From positions 1 through 13,635 of the forward strand of contig CAZLBC010000115.1 of assembly GCA_964557575.1 (NCBI GenBank): a stretch of 13,635 nucleotides of DNA, read 5' to 3'. The notes beneath the pieces are model-generated. The model worked only from the letters and a program-made list of their open reading frames with translations, did not search any database and was not told the DNA's origin. This document shows positions 1-6,299 of this stretch, piece by piece. A program made the position numbers and the translations under genes. The number at the start of each line of letters is the position of its first letter. Position 1 is the first letter of the stretch. This DNA is from CAZLBC01 sp964557575 (GTDB lineage Bacteria > Planctomycetota > Phycisphaerae > SM23-33).

Positions 1-1
1 C

Positions 2-46
2 CTCTACGGCCTGAAGATGAACGTCAGGGGCGTCGGCAGCCAGTAG
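2..46 (+). CDS. C-terminal tail of an unidentified protein (partial)
   Basis: The frame beginning at base 2 reads LYGLKMNVRGVGSQ and then a TAG stop. Only 14 residues are visible and the gene runs off the left edge, so no family can be named. It would converge with the minus-strand toxin remnant whose stop lies 14 bases further on. The frame is open by chance over so short a distance that this is only a plausible call. Confidence 0.3.
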   Translation, partial: LYGLKMNVRGVGSQ

Positions 47-60
47 GGGAGACGACAGTA

Positions 61-165
61 TTACCGGTACGCGTCTTTTCTCGCGTCGATGGTCAACAGG
101 TAGACGATACGTTCGTCGGTATCGACCGCGTAAAACAGCCCGCAGCGGCCGATGTTATTCCATTC
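61..165 (-). pseudogene. RelE/ParE-family toxin, C-terminal remnant
   Basis: Reading the minus strand up to a TAA stop at 61-63 gives EWNNIGRCGLFYAVDTDE followed by RIVYLLTIDARKDAYR. This follows the last two beta strands and basic tail of RelE/ParE-type toxins (an IG-x-R-x-x-x-Y-x-V-D core, then R-x-V-Y-x-L-x-I and a final R-x-x-AYR). Family members are about 85-100 residues long; here only about 34 recognisable residues remain. Going upstream the frame loses the family pattern at once and meets stop codons in the 220s and at 298-300. There is no start codon or antitoxin gene. Its 5' part overlaps the last codons of the secreted protein at 155-1666 in another frame, which suggests a deletion or recombination junction near 160. 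The family match is from memory of the fold's consensus, not an alignment. Confidence 0.45.
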
Positions 166-1666
166 CCTTCGTCGGCAGGGTGCCGTCGGTATCGACGTGA
201 TCCGGCCGCGGCGCGCCGGCCTTCAGTTCGGCGCGGTAGACGCTGCCGCAGGCCCGGGCCCTCAACTCGATCTCCCCGCATTCCGGGATGGTGACCGTTA
301 CGTCGCGATCCGGGCCCCCGGCGGCCCAGGCCGTGACCAGCCATTTTTTTGCGCCGCGCAGCCTGCGGGCCACGACCCGCGCGTCCTCGTCACCGGTCGG
401 GAACTCGCAGGCAGGTTGCTGCTTCGACCAGCGGTGCTTCCGAGGTCCCGGCAGGAGGTCGCCCTTCCGGAGGTACTCATCGAGGTGCGAGAAGAGGGCG
501 TGAACCCGGGCGAAGACCTCCATCTGTCGCAGCCAGTGCGGCGGCGCGTCCTTTTCGAACGCGGCCTTGAACCCGCCCTTCGGATAGGCGTAGTAGCCGG
601 CGTTGCCCCCGATCATGCCGGCGGTGTAAAAGCACTTCAGGAAGCCGGCGTACCGGTCGAGGTCGCCGAGACCCTTTGCCGGTTCCGTGCCGCGGGGCCA
701 GCCGGCGCACAGCCAGTTGTACGACAGCGGCCGCTTCCGGGCGATCTCGAAGCCCTTGGCGTTCAGGGCCATGGTCAGCATGTCGCGTTTGCCCGTCCAG
801 CCGGAGTTGAAGTGCCGGTAGTACGACTCGTTGCTCGGCAGGTCCGAGATCGGCTCCATCCACTCGTAGCCCCAGCACCACTGTTTCCAGCCGCCCCAGC
901 GGTTGCGGTGGGTGCCCCCGCCGCAGGGGTAGTAGATGTACAGCAGCCGGTCGGGTACGGCCGCGCGGACGGCCTGTGAAATGATCAGTTCCTGCCGCGC
1001 CTTCTGCTCCGAGACGTAGGCGAACCAGGAACGGTCTCCCTTCGCCTTCACGATCCGGGGGTCCTTTTCCCAGGCCTTTTTGTGATGCCCGGGGACGCCC
1101 AGGGCGTACTCGCCGCCGTTGAGGATGATCGCGATGGGCGCCTTCGCGCGGAGCGTCCCGATGGGCCCGGCGCGGTACCGCCCGGCCTGTTCGAACACGG
1201 CATCGGGGGCCTCCGGGCTCCAGACCTTCCGCTTGGGCTTTCCCTCCTGTCCCGGTTCCCAGACTTCGCCCTTGCCGGTGACGAACTTCCCGTCGGCGGT
1301 CCGCGTCCAGGCTGCCGGCGGCGGGTCCTCCGGCAGCTTCCGCGAGCAGATCACGCAGAGCGGGTAGCGGTCGGGATCCTTCGCCGCCAGGGCGACGAGC
1401 CGGGACTCGACGCTCGCGGGATCCTCGAGCCGGGCGACGGACTTCTCCGTGGCGTAGCCCCCGAACTCCAGGCAGTAGCCCCAGTGCTCGGCCAGCTCGA
1501 CGCGGGCGTCGAAGGGCAGCGTCCACCCGAACCGCGTCAGGGGCGGCAGCGTGTGGCCGTCGCGGAACGACGGCTTCGGGCGCGAGCGGAGATAGCCGGC
1601 CGGCGTCTCGGCCGCGGCCGGGCAGAACAGGGCGAGGAGGACGATGCAGGAGGTCGCGTGTTTCAT
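155..1666 (-). CDS. Secreted protein, probable glycoside-hydrolase-like fold
   Basis: 503 residues. The ATG at 1666 is chosen because it opens a clear signal peptide (MKHATSCIVLLALFCPAAA, likely cut before Glu20), has AAAGG about 9 bases upstream, and follows a promoter candidate at 1715-1744 that an upstream start at 1744 would place inside the gene. The mature protein is rich in Trp, Tyr and Gly (WGGWKQWCWGYEWMEP around residues 257-272; GNAGYYAYPKGG around 354-365). The C-terminal portion (about 425-482; GAKKWLVTAWAAGG, then VTVTIPECGEIEL) resembles the beta-sandwich that closes many TIM-barrel glycosidases. I do not recognise a specific GH family and cannot assign catalytic residues. The sequence after about residue 482 (APRPDHVDTDGTLPTKGME) does not look like part of the fold and abuts the toxin remnant, so the natural C-terminus may have been altered. 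It lies 118 bp downstream of the histidine kinase gene on the same strand. Function is inferred from export and carbohydrate-active neighbours. Confidence 0.75.
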   Translation of the reverse strand: MKHATSCIVLLALFCPAAAETPAGYLRSRPKPSFRDGHTLPPLTRFGWTLPFDARVELAEHWGYCLEFGGYATEKSVARLEDPASVESRLVALAAKDPDRYPLCVICSRKLPEDPPPAAWTRTADGKFVTGKGEVWEPGQEGKPKRKVWSPEAPDAVFEQAGRYRAGPIGTLRAKAPIAIILNGGEYALGVPGHHKKAWEKDPRIVKAKGDRSWFAYVSEQKARQELIISQAVRAAVPDRLLYIYYPCGGGTHRNRWGGWKQWCWGYEWMEPISDLPSNESYYRHFNSGWTGKRDMLTMALNAKGFEIARKRPLSYNWLCAGWPRGTEPAKGLGDLDRYAGFLKCFYTAGMIGGNAGYYAYPKGGFKAAFEKDAPPHWLRQMEVFARVHALFSHLDEYLRKGDLLPGPRKHRWSKQQPACEFPTGDEDARVVARRLRGAKKWLVTAWAAGGPDRDVTVTIPECGEIELRARACGSVYRAELKAGAPRPDHVDTDGTLPTKGME

Positions 1667-1714
1667 GGTATCGTACCTTTCGAAGGTTTGCCGGACGTCA
1701 TCTCCGGAACCGTA

Positions 1715-1744
1715 TTCATACCGCATGGCGTGCATCGCCGTCAA
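1715..1744 (-). promoter_or_regulatory. Sigma70-like promoter for the secreted protein gene
   Basis: On the minus strand, TTGACG (1739-1744), an 18-base spacer and TATGAA (1715-1720) lie about 50 bases before the ATG at 1666. The -35 matches the consensus at 5 of 6 positions and the -10 at 4 of 6. This would let the secreted protein be transcribed separately from the upstream histidine kinase. Confidence 0.45.
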
Positions 1745-1784
1745 GCGTTCCGCGCGGGACCGTGAGAGGGCGGAAAAGAAACGA

Positions 1785-2903
1785 TTACCGGGGCAGAGAG
1801 ATGCTGAAGACGGTGCCGTCCTGCCGCGATGATGAAAAGTCCACCGTTCCGCCGAGGATCTTTTCTCCGAAATACTTCATTGAAAACGTGCCGATTCCCC
1901 GGCCGGCCTGTTCTTTCGTGCTGAAGTTGCGTTGAAAAACTCTTTCCCGTACTTCCGGGGCAATAACCCGGGCGTTCCACACGCAGAAGGAGAGGCGATT
2001 GCCGTCCTCTTCGGCCCAGACCCTGACGGTGCCGTTCTCCCCGGTCGCCTCGAAAGCATTGATGACCATGTTGTTGAGCACGCGCAACAACAGGGAGATG
2101 TCCGTATTGATCGTCACATCCGGGAGTGTGTCGGGAAATGCCATGCTTTTGTGTTCGGCGACCGGGTGACGGTCGAAGAACGTCCGCAGTTCCGCCATGA
2201 CGTTTTTCGGTGTAACCGCCTGCCACGCCGGTTGATAGTCACCGGTTTCACGTGTCGACAGCGACCGCTGCATAGCGATTTCCTTGTGCATGCGCATCGT
2301 CATCTGACGGATAGTATCGGCCAGTTCGGAGGGGTGCTTATGTACCAGCAGTTCACTGCTCAGCAGCAGAATGGACAGCAGGTTGTTGATGTCGTGGAAG
2401 AACGTCCTTTCGAGTGCGGCCTGTTGCTCCTGGCGGGTAATGTCCCGGAGAAACAACAGCAGAAATTTCTGATCGTCGATACGGAGCGGGTGTGATTTGA
2501 CCAGCAGCGCGATATCGACCGTATGCCCGCCCCGGTCGGCGGTGAGCGCGCATATTCTTTCCGCCGGCTTATCCTGTCCGAGACTCGAGACTATTGCGAT
2601 GGCGGCCCCGCAGGTCGCACAGTACTTGGTCGTTCCGCACCCCGCGGGTTCTCCGTCGGCGTGCACGCAGTGCAGGGCCTCGCCCGGACGCAATCCCAGC
2701 GCGCCGCCCGGATTGCTGATCCCCAGCATGTTCAGAAACGAATCGTTGAGGGCGACAATCTGGCGATGCTCGTCCAGTACGGCGATCAGTCCGCTGATGG
2801 AATGCAGCAATCCTGATACGAGCGGATTTCTGCTTACGATCTCTATTTTCCTGGTCAGGTCGTCATCGGTTGCCTTTTCCGCTGGCGCAAAGTGGGTTTC
2901 CAT
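1785..2903 (-). CDS. PAS-domain sensor histidine kinase (orphan, cytoplasmic)
   Basis: 372 residues. The ATG at 2903 is preferred over a GTG at 2921 because AAGGGA lies about 9 bases before it, while the GTG has no ribosome site. There is no signal peptide or membrane segment. Residues about 25-155 form a PAS domain (LLHSISGLIAVLDEHRQIV...NDSFLNMLG) that includes a cysteine-rich stretch with Cys79, His81, Cys89, Cys95 and Cys98. The H-box is TFFHDINNLLSI with His170 as the predicted phosphorylated residue. The ATPase domain follows: N-box LNNMVINAFEA (about 276-286), then FSTKEQAGRGIGTFSMKYF (about 327-345) and GGTVDFSSSRQDGTVFSISL. This belongs to a group of soluble PAS kinases with an FFHD-x-x-N H-box. 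No response regulator gene is adjacent, so its partner is unknown. It is divergent from the P-loop ATPase gene across 258 bp. Confidence 0.9.
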   Translation of the reverse strand: METHFAPAEKATDDDLTRKIEIVSRNPLVSGLLHSISGLIAVLDEHRQIVALNDSFLNMLGISNPGGALGLRPGEALHCVHADGEPAGCGTTKYCATCGAAIAIVSSLGQDKPAERICALTADRGGHTVDIALLVKSHPLRIDDQKFLLLFLRDITRQEQQAALERTFFHDINNLLSILLLSSELLVHKHPSELADTIRQMTMRMHKEIAMQRSLSTRETGDYQPAWQAVTPKNVMAELRTFFDRHPVAEHKSMAFPDTLPDVTINTDISLLLRVLNNMVINAFEATGENGTVRVWAEEDGNRLSFCVWNARVIAPEVRERVFQRNFSTKEQAGRGIGTFSMKYFGEKILGGTVDFSSSRQDGTVFSISLPR

Positions 2904-3094
2904 TGTCACCAGTCCCTTCACGGAGGTCAGTGATAACTGTGTTGCCCTGTTCCTTAATAATCGGACGTCTTGAAAGAAAAAACAACCTGCCGATCGGAAA
3001 AAAGGTGCTTTTGCCGAAGTGAAACCGAAAGGCGGAACAGCGGAGGCGATAGAACCCGTGCCCCTCTTGTGCGGTCAGTTGCGGGCGAATGGCC

Positions 3095-3112
3095 TTGCCG
3101 CCGCGACGGCAA
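3095..3112 (+). other. Short hairpin in the ATPase leader
   Basis: TTGCCG (3095-3100) and CGGCAA (3107-3112) form a perfect 6-bp inverted repeat with a 6-base loop, 49 bases before the ATPase start. The same divergent region holds the palindrome CCGATCGG at 2990-2997. No riboswitch class could be matched. These could be an operator and a leader hairpin, or chance in GC-rich DNA. Confidence 0.25.
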
Positions 3113-3161
3113 ACCCGTAGGCTCTGTACGGCAATCGCTTGAGAATCGAGCGGAGGAGATC

Positions 3162-3848
3162 ATGGACCCGGTCCTGGAAATCGTCGAGCGGAGCAACCAG
3201 CGCGGCGGCCGCATGCTGTCGGTGGTGGACCTCATCGAGGCCGGCACCCTCACGCTGCCGCAAACCGCGTGGCTGCTCGCCCGCATCGAGGAGGGCGCCT
3301 CGTGGATGGTCGGGGCCCGGCCCGGCGGGGCGGGAAAAACCACCGTGATGAGCGCGCTGCTGGCCATGCTGCCGGCCGGGGAGCCGGTCCGGCTGACCAA
3401 TCCCGGCACGGGATGGGAGGCGAGCCGCCCGGGGGAGTGTGTGGTGGCCTACGAGATCAGCCCCGGGTATTACGACGCCTACGTCTGGGGACCGGACGTG
3501 GCGCGGCTTGCCGCCCTGGCCGCCGCCGGGTGCCGGGTCGTGACCAACCTGCACGCGGACACCCTGCAGGAGGCCCGGGCGCAGATCGTGGAGGAAAACG
3601 GCGCGGCCGCGGATCACTTCGCCGCCCTCGATATCTTCATTCCCCTGGCCGTCACCGGCCGGTGGTCGGGCGCGGACCGGCGGGTGGAGACAATTCACTG
3701 CGCCGACGGCACCACGTGGCGTGCGGACCCGCCGGCGGGCGCGTCGGATCGCGAACGGGCGATCGCCCGTTTCCTCGCGTCGTGCCGGGAGCGAAAGCTG
3801 CGGACCGTCGGGGAGGTGCGCCGGGCCTGGCTGGCATGGCGGGAGTGA
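3162..3848 (+). CDS. Stand-alone P-loop ATPase resembling secretion/pilus ATPase core
   Basis: 228 residues. The start at 3162 is supported by GGAGG at 3152-3156, five bases upstream; an in-frame ATG at 2970 lacks such a site and would add a low-complexity, Arg/Cys-rich extension. Seen: a Walker A loop RPGGAGKTT (residues 53-61), a beta strand ending in an acidic residue (VVAYEIS, Glu98), then GPDVARLAALAAAGCRVVTN running into LHADTLQEARAQI (about 110-142). In GspE/PilT/VirB11-type ATPases the corresponding order is Walker A, Walker B, an Asp-containing helix of the R-D-x-E-T-A kind, then the His box (TLHTN or TLHAN) and a helix. The match of spacing and of the LHAD box is good, but the usual Arg-Asp pair is absent and there is no N-terminal oligomerisation domain (GspE and PilT are about 350-550 residues). 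No pilus or secretion genes lie nearby. An alternative is another RecA-like P-loop NTPase. Role unknown. Confidence 0.7.
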   Translation: MDPVLEIVERSNQRGGRMLSVVDLIEAGTLTLPQTAWLLARIEEGASWMVGARPGGAGKTTVMSALLAMLPAGEPVRLTNPGTGWEASRPGECVVAYEISPGYYDAYVWGPDVARLAALAAAGCRVVTNLHADTLQEARAQIVEENGAAADHFAALDIFIPLAVTGRWSGADRRVETIHCADGTTWRADPPAGASDRERAIARFLASCRERKLRTVGEVRRAWLAWRE

Positions 3849-3849
3849 G

Positions 3850-3961
3850 AAAAGGGCACAGGCTCAATCCTGTTTTGATTGCAACACGTGGTGTGAACCC
3901 GGTGTCACCTTTGCTTCAGTTCCCGGAGTCGAAGCACTACGAAAAAAGCCTGTCCCCTTTT
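3850..3961. repeat. Imperfect long-arm inverted repeat between convergent genes
   Basis: AAAAGGGCACAGGCT at 3850-3864 and AGCCTGTCCCCTTTT at 3947-3961 are complementary at 14 of 15 positions. The 82-base interior holds smaller pairs, for example CAATC/GATTG around 3865-3881 and ACAC/GTGT around 3883-3893. The element fills almost the whole gap between the ATPase stop (3848) and the SDR stop (3972). The right arm ends in a run of six T, and the A-tract of the left arm gives a T-run on the other strand, so it could act as a bidirectional terminator. From memory, the GGGGACAGGCT word also occurs in dispersed REP-like intergenic repeats linked to Y1 (RAYT) transposases; no transposase is in this window. 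Confidence 0.6.
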
Positions 3962-3971
3962 TTGCGTCGTT

Positions 3972-4739
3972 TCACAGCGCTGAAATCAGGCCGCCGTCGA
4001 CGTAGATGATCTGCCCGGAGACGAAGTCCGCGGCGGGGGAGGCCAGGAAGATCGCCGCACCGGCCAGTTCATCCGGCTCACCCCACCGCCCGGCGGGCGT
4101 CCGCGCGCGGAGCCAGCGGTCGAAGTCGGGGTCCTCGTAGAGCGGGCGCGTGATCTCGGTTTTGAAATACCCGGGGCCGATACCGTTGACCTGGATGTTG
4201 TGCGCGGCCCACTCCGTGCTCATGGCCTTGGTGAGCATCTTCAGCCCGCCCTTCGCGGCGGCGTAGTTTCCCGTGGCGGTGCGGGCCGCCTCGGACATCA
4301 GCGAGCAGATGTTGATGATCTTGCCCCGTTTCCGCCCGATCATGTATCCGGCGACTGCGCGGGCGACCAGGAACGCCCCCGTCAGGTTGGTATCGATGAC
4401 CGCCCGCCACTGTTGTTCGTCCATCTTGTCCAGCGGCGCACGCTGTTGTATGCCGGCATTGTTGACCAGGATGTCGAGGGGACCGATGGCGGATTCGATC
4501 GCGGCGATCGCCTTGTCTGCCGCGGTCCCGTCCGTGATATCGAACGCGCGGGTGTGCACGGCGGGCCCTTGGTTACCGAGGGCCACGCGCGCTTCCTCGA
4601 GCGTCTCCGGGTTGCGGCCGTTGAGGATCACCGCCGCTCCCGCCGACCGCAGGGCCCGGGCGAACGAGAGGCCCAGTCCCCGGCTCGAACCGGTGACAAG
4701 TGCGTTTTTGCCGGTCAGGTCGAACAGTGCGGCGGTCAT
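3972..4739 (-). CDS. idnO: SDR-family gluconate 5-dehydrogenase-like oxidoreductase
   Basis: 255 residues, the usual length of a classical short-chain dehydrogenase. The ATG at 4739 has AAGGAG seven bases upstream. The Rossmann cofactor motif TGSSRGLG is at 16-23, NNAG at 93-96, and the catalytic set is Asn118, Ser146, Tyr159 and Lys163 (YAAAK). NAGIQQR (95-100), GKIINICSLMSE (139-150), HNIQVNGIGPGYFKTE and SGQIIYVDGG are hallmarks of the IdnO/gluconate 5-dehydrogenase branch, which interconverts D-gluconate and 5-keto-D-gluconate with NAD(P)H. It is soluble and cytoplasmic. It is divergent from the exported Gfo/Idh/MocA oxidoreductase, and the shared intergenic region suggests joint control of sugar-acid metabolism. 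The exact substrate may be another sugar acid; related PVC enzymes are often annotated only as SDR. Confidence 0.88.
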   Translation of the reverse strand: MTAALFDLTGKNALVTGSSRGLGLSFARALRSAGAAVILNGRNPETLEEARVALGNQGPAVHTRAFDITDGTAADKAIAAIESAIGPLDILVNNAGIQQRAPLDKMDEQQWRAVIDTNLTGAFLVARAVAGYMIGRKRGKIINICSLMSEAARTATGNYAAAKGGLKMLTKAMSTEWAAHNIQVNGIGPGYFKTEITRPLYEDPDFDRWLRARTPAGRWGEPDELAGAAIFLASPAADFVSGQIIYVDGGLISAL

Positions 4740-4784
4740 CGTGTTGCTCCTTGGAATACCGGGTCAGGTGTTATCCGGGTTCGC

Positions 4785-4790
4785 ATTATA
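4785..4790 (-). promoter_or_regulatory. Consensus -10 box for the SDR gene
   Basis: A perfect TATAAT on the minus strand lies about 45 bases before the SDR start. At 17 or 18 bases upstream only a poor -35 (TGTCCG or CTGTCC) is present, which would fit a promoter needing an activator. This is inferred from the sequence alone. Confidence 0.45.
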
Positions 4791-4838
4791 TCGTTAAACG
4801 GCCTGCTCGGACAGCCTATGATTGACGGCTTAAATGGC

Positions 4839-4865
4839 GACAATTATTCATTTATGTTGACAATT
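4839..4865 (+). repeat. Direct repeat of GACAATT at 20-base spacing
   Basis: GACAATT occurs at 4839-4845 and again at 4859-4865, about two helical turns apart. The second copy overlaps the -35 box of the promoter at 4857-4885. This placement is what a pair of regulator half-sites would look like; chance is not excluded for a 7-base word. Confidence 0.3.
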
Positions 4866-4885
4866 GCTCAGCCGTTCACTATGCT
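4857..4885 (+). promoter_or_regulatory. Near-consensus sigma70 promoter for the Gfo/Idh/MocA gene
   Basis: TTGACA (4857-4862), a 17-base spacer and TATGCT (4880-4885). The -35 is a perfect match, the spacer is optimal and the -10 matches at 4 of 6. Transcription would start near 4892, giving a leader of about 90 bases before the ATG at 4982. Confidence 0.65.
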
Positions 4886-4910
4886 CCTTCAATACAGGTG
4901 TCCGAACGGC
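4871..4910 (+). promoter_or_regulatory. Inverted repeat spanning -10 and start site
   Basis: GCCGTTC (4871-4877) and GAACGGC (4904-4910) are perfect 7-base inverted arms. They sit just upstream of the -10 box and just downstream of the expected transcription start. This suggests two operator half-sites or a weak leader fold controlling the Gfo/Idh/MocA gene. Confidence 0.3.
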
Positions 4911-4981
4911 GGTGCCGCGGTTCCTGCGAACGACATGTCAAGCGGGCCGTTGACAAACCTTTGAAAACGGGAGAATGAGCC

Positions 4982-6283
4982 ATGCATACGGTCAACAGGC
5001 GCGAATTCAACACGATGGTCGTCGGCGTTTCGGCGGCGGTATTGACTGCCGATCGGTCGGGCCGTGCCGCACAATCACGGTCCCTGGGTGCCGCGTGGAT
5101 CGGCACCGGGAACCGCGGGGCCCACGATGTTCGCGATTTTCTCTCAGGTTGCGAAAACGTGACACTCCGGGCCATGGCCGACGTGTTGCCCGACAGCATC
5201 ACGGCGGCGCGGTCGCGACTGGCCAACCGGAAATTTTTCGGCAGGGACTGGGACAGGGCGAAGGGGAAGGTGCAGGTCACCGACGACTCCTGCTACACCG
5301 GGTTCGACGCCTACCGGAAGGTCATGGAACGGGATGACGTGGACATCGTGATTCTGACCACGCCGCCCGGCTTTCGCCCGCAGCAGCTCGCCGCGGCGGT
5401 GGATGCAGGCAAGAACGTCTTTATGGAAAAGCCCGCCGCGGTGGATTCTCCCGGCATTCGGACGGTGCTCGAGGCCGGGCGAACGGCACAACAGAAGGGA
5501 CTCTCGATCGTCGCGGGAACCCAGCAGCGGCGCATGCCGCACTACATCGAGTTGATCAAGCGGGTGAAGGACGGGGCCATCGGGGATATCGTCGCCGCGC
5601 AGGCCTATTGGCACTGGGGTAACCAGAATTGGCACTTTCACCGACGGCAGAATAACTGGTCAGATGTGGAGTGGCAGATTCGCTGCTGGCCTTATTTCAC
5701 CTGGCTCTCCGGGGACCATGTGGTTGAACAGCACGTTCATAATCTCGACGTGATAAACTGGGCCATGGAAGACCATCCCGACAGGTGCATAGCACGGGGA
5801 GGACGCCAGGCACGGACGGGCAAGGAGTACGGCAACATTTACGACCACTTCTCCGGTGACCTGACCTATCCCAACGGCGTTCATCTCTCGAGCTTCTCCA
5901 GTCAGATCAAGGGCGCGACCGGACTGGTCGGTGAACGGCTCGTGGGAACCAGGGGCGAGACGTGGTCGGACCGGGGCAGGTGCTATATCTCGGGGCCCAA
6001 AGAGTGGAAATCGGGCCAGAGCCACGACGGCGGCAAAAAGCAGTTCCAGGACCTCTGTGCCGCGATACGTGAGGAACAGCCGATCGTCGAGGCGGAACAT
6101 ATTGCCCACAGTACGCTCTGCGGGATCATGATACGGATGGGTGCATACACCGGGCGCGCACTGCAATGGAAATGGGCCCTGGAAGGATCGAAGCAGGACC
6201 TGAGTCCCCAAAAGCCGCTGGACATCAAGGGCAGCCTGCCCGTCCGGCCGGTCGCACTACCGGGAAAGACACAGCTTTCGTAG
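4982..6283 (+). CDS. Tat-exported Gfo/Idh/MocA-family oxidoreductase
   Basis: 433 residues. GGGAGA lies seven bases before the ATG. The N-terminus has a twin-arginine signal (NRREF at 5-9, then the hydrophobic MVVGVSAAVL), so the folded enzyme with bound cofactor is probably moved to the periplasm or cell surface. The Rossmann motif is GTGNRG (41-46). The family's MEKP signature is at 148-151 (Lys150 is the expected catalytic lysine). A GDHVVEQHVHN motif at 244-254 carries the His pair typical of the secreted planctomycete/PVC subgroup. These enzymes use NAD(P) to oxidise or reduce sugars, inositols or modified glycans, and a substrate cannot be given here. It is divergent from the sugar-acid SDR, and its 3' end lies 16 bp from the convergent SpoIIE-like gene with no visible terminator between them. 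Confidence 0.9.
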   Translation: MHTVNRREFNTMVVGVSAAVLTADRSGRAAQSRSLGAAWIGTGNRGAHDVRDFLSGCENVTLRAMADVLPDSITAARSRLANRKFFGRDWDRAKGKVQVTDDSCYTGFDAYRKVMERDDVDIVILTTPPGFRPQQLAAAVDAGKNVFMEKPAAVDSPGIRTVLEAGRTAQQKGLSIVAGTQQRRMPHYIELIKRVKDGAIGDIVAAQAYWHWGNQNWHFHRRQNNWSDVEWQIRCWPYFTWLSGDHVVEQHVHNLDVINWAMEDHPDRCIARGGRQARTGKEYGNIYDHFSGDLTYPNGVHLSSFSSQIKGATGLVGERLVGTRGETWSDRGRCYISGPKEWKSGQSHDGGKKQFQDLCAAIREEQPIVEAEHIAHSTLCGIMIRMGAYTGRALQWKWALEGSKQDLSPQKPLDIKGSLPVRPVALPGKTQLS

Positions 6284-6299
6284 CCGGTGGGTATGGCGC

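Noticed and set aside
3005..3160. Possible riboswitch, for example cyclic-di-GMP type, in the leader of the P-loop ATPase
   Set aside because: GGCAAACCC and a hairpin are present, but the other conserved joints of GEMM or of glycine and cobalamin riboswitches could not be found in order.
4950..4955. Second TTGACA upstream of the Gfo/Idh/MocA gene as a -35 box
   Set aside because: It lies only 26 bases before the ATG, so its -10 would fall at or inside the coding start. The promoter at 4857-4885 is better placed.
6284..6299. Terminator between the convergent Gfo/Idh/MocA and SpoIIE-like copy A genes
   Set aside because: The gap is only 16 bases and has no inverted repeat or T-run. Transcripts may overlap here, but no site can be named.
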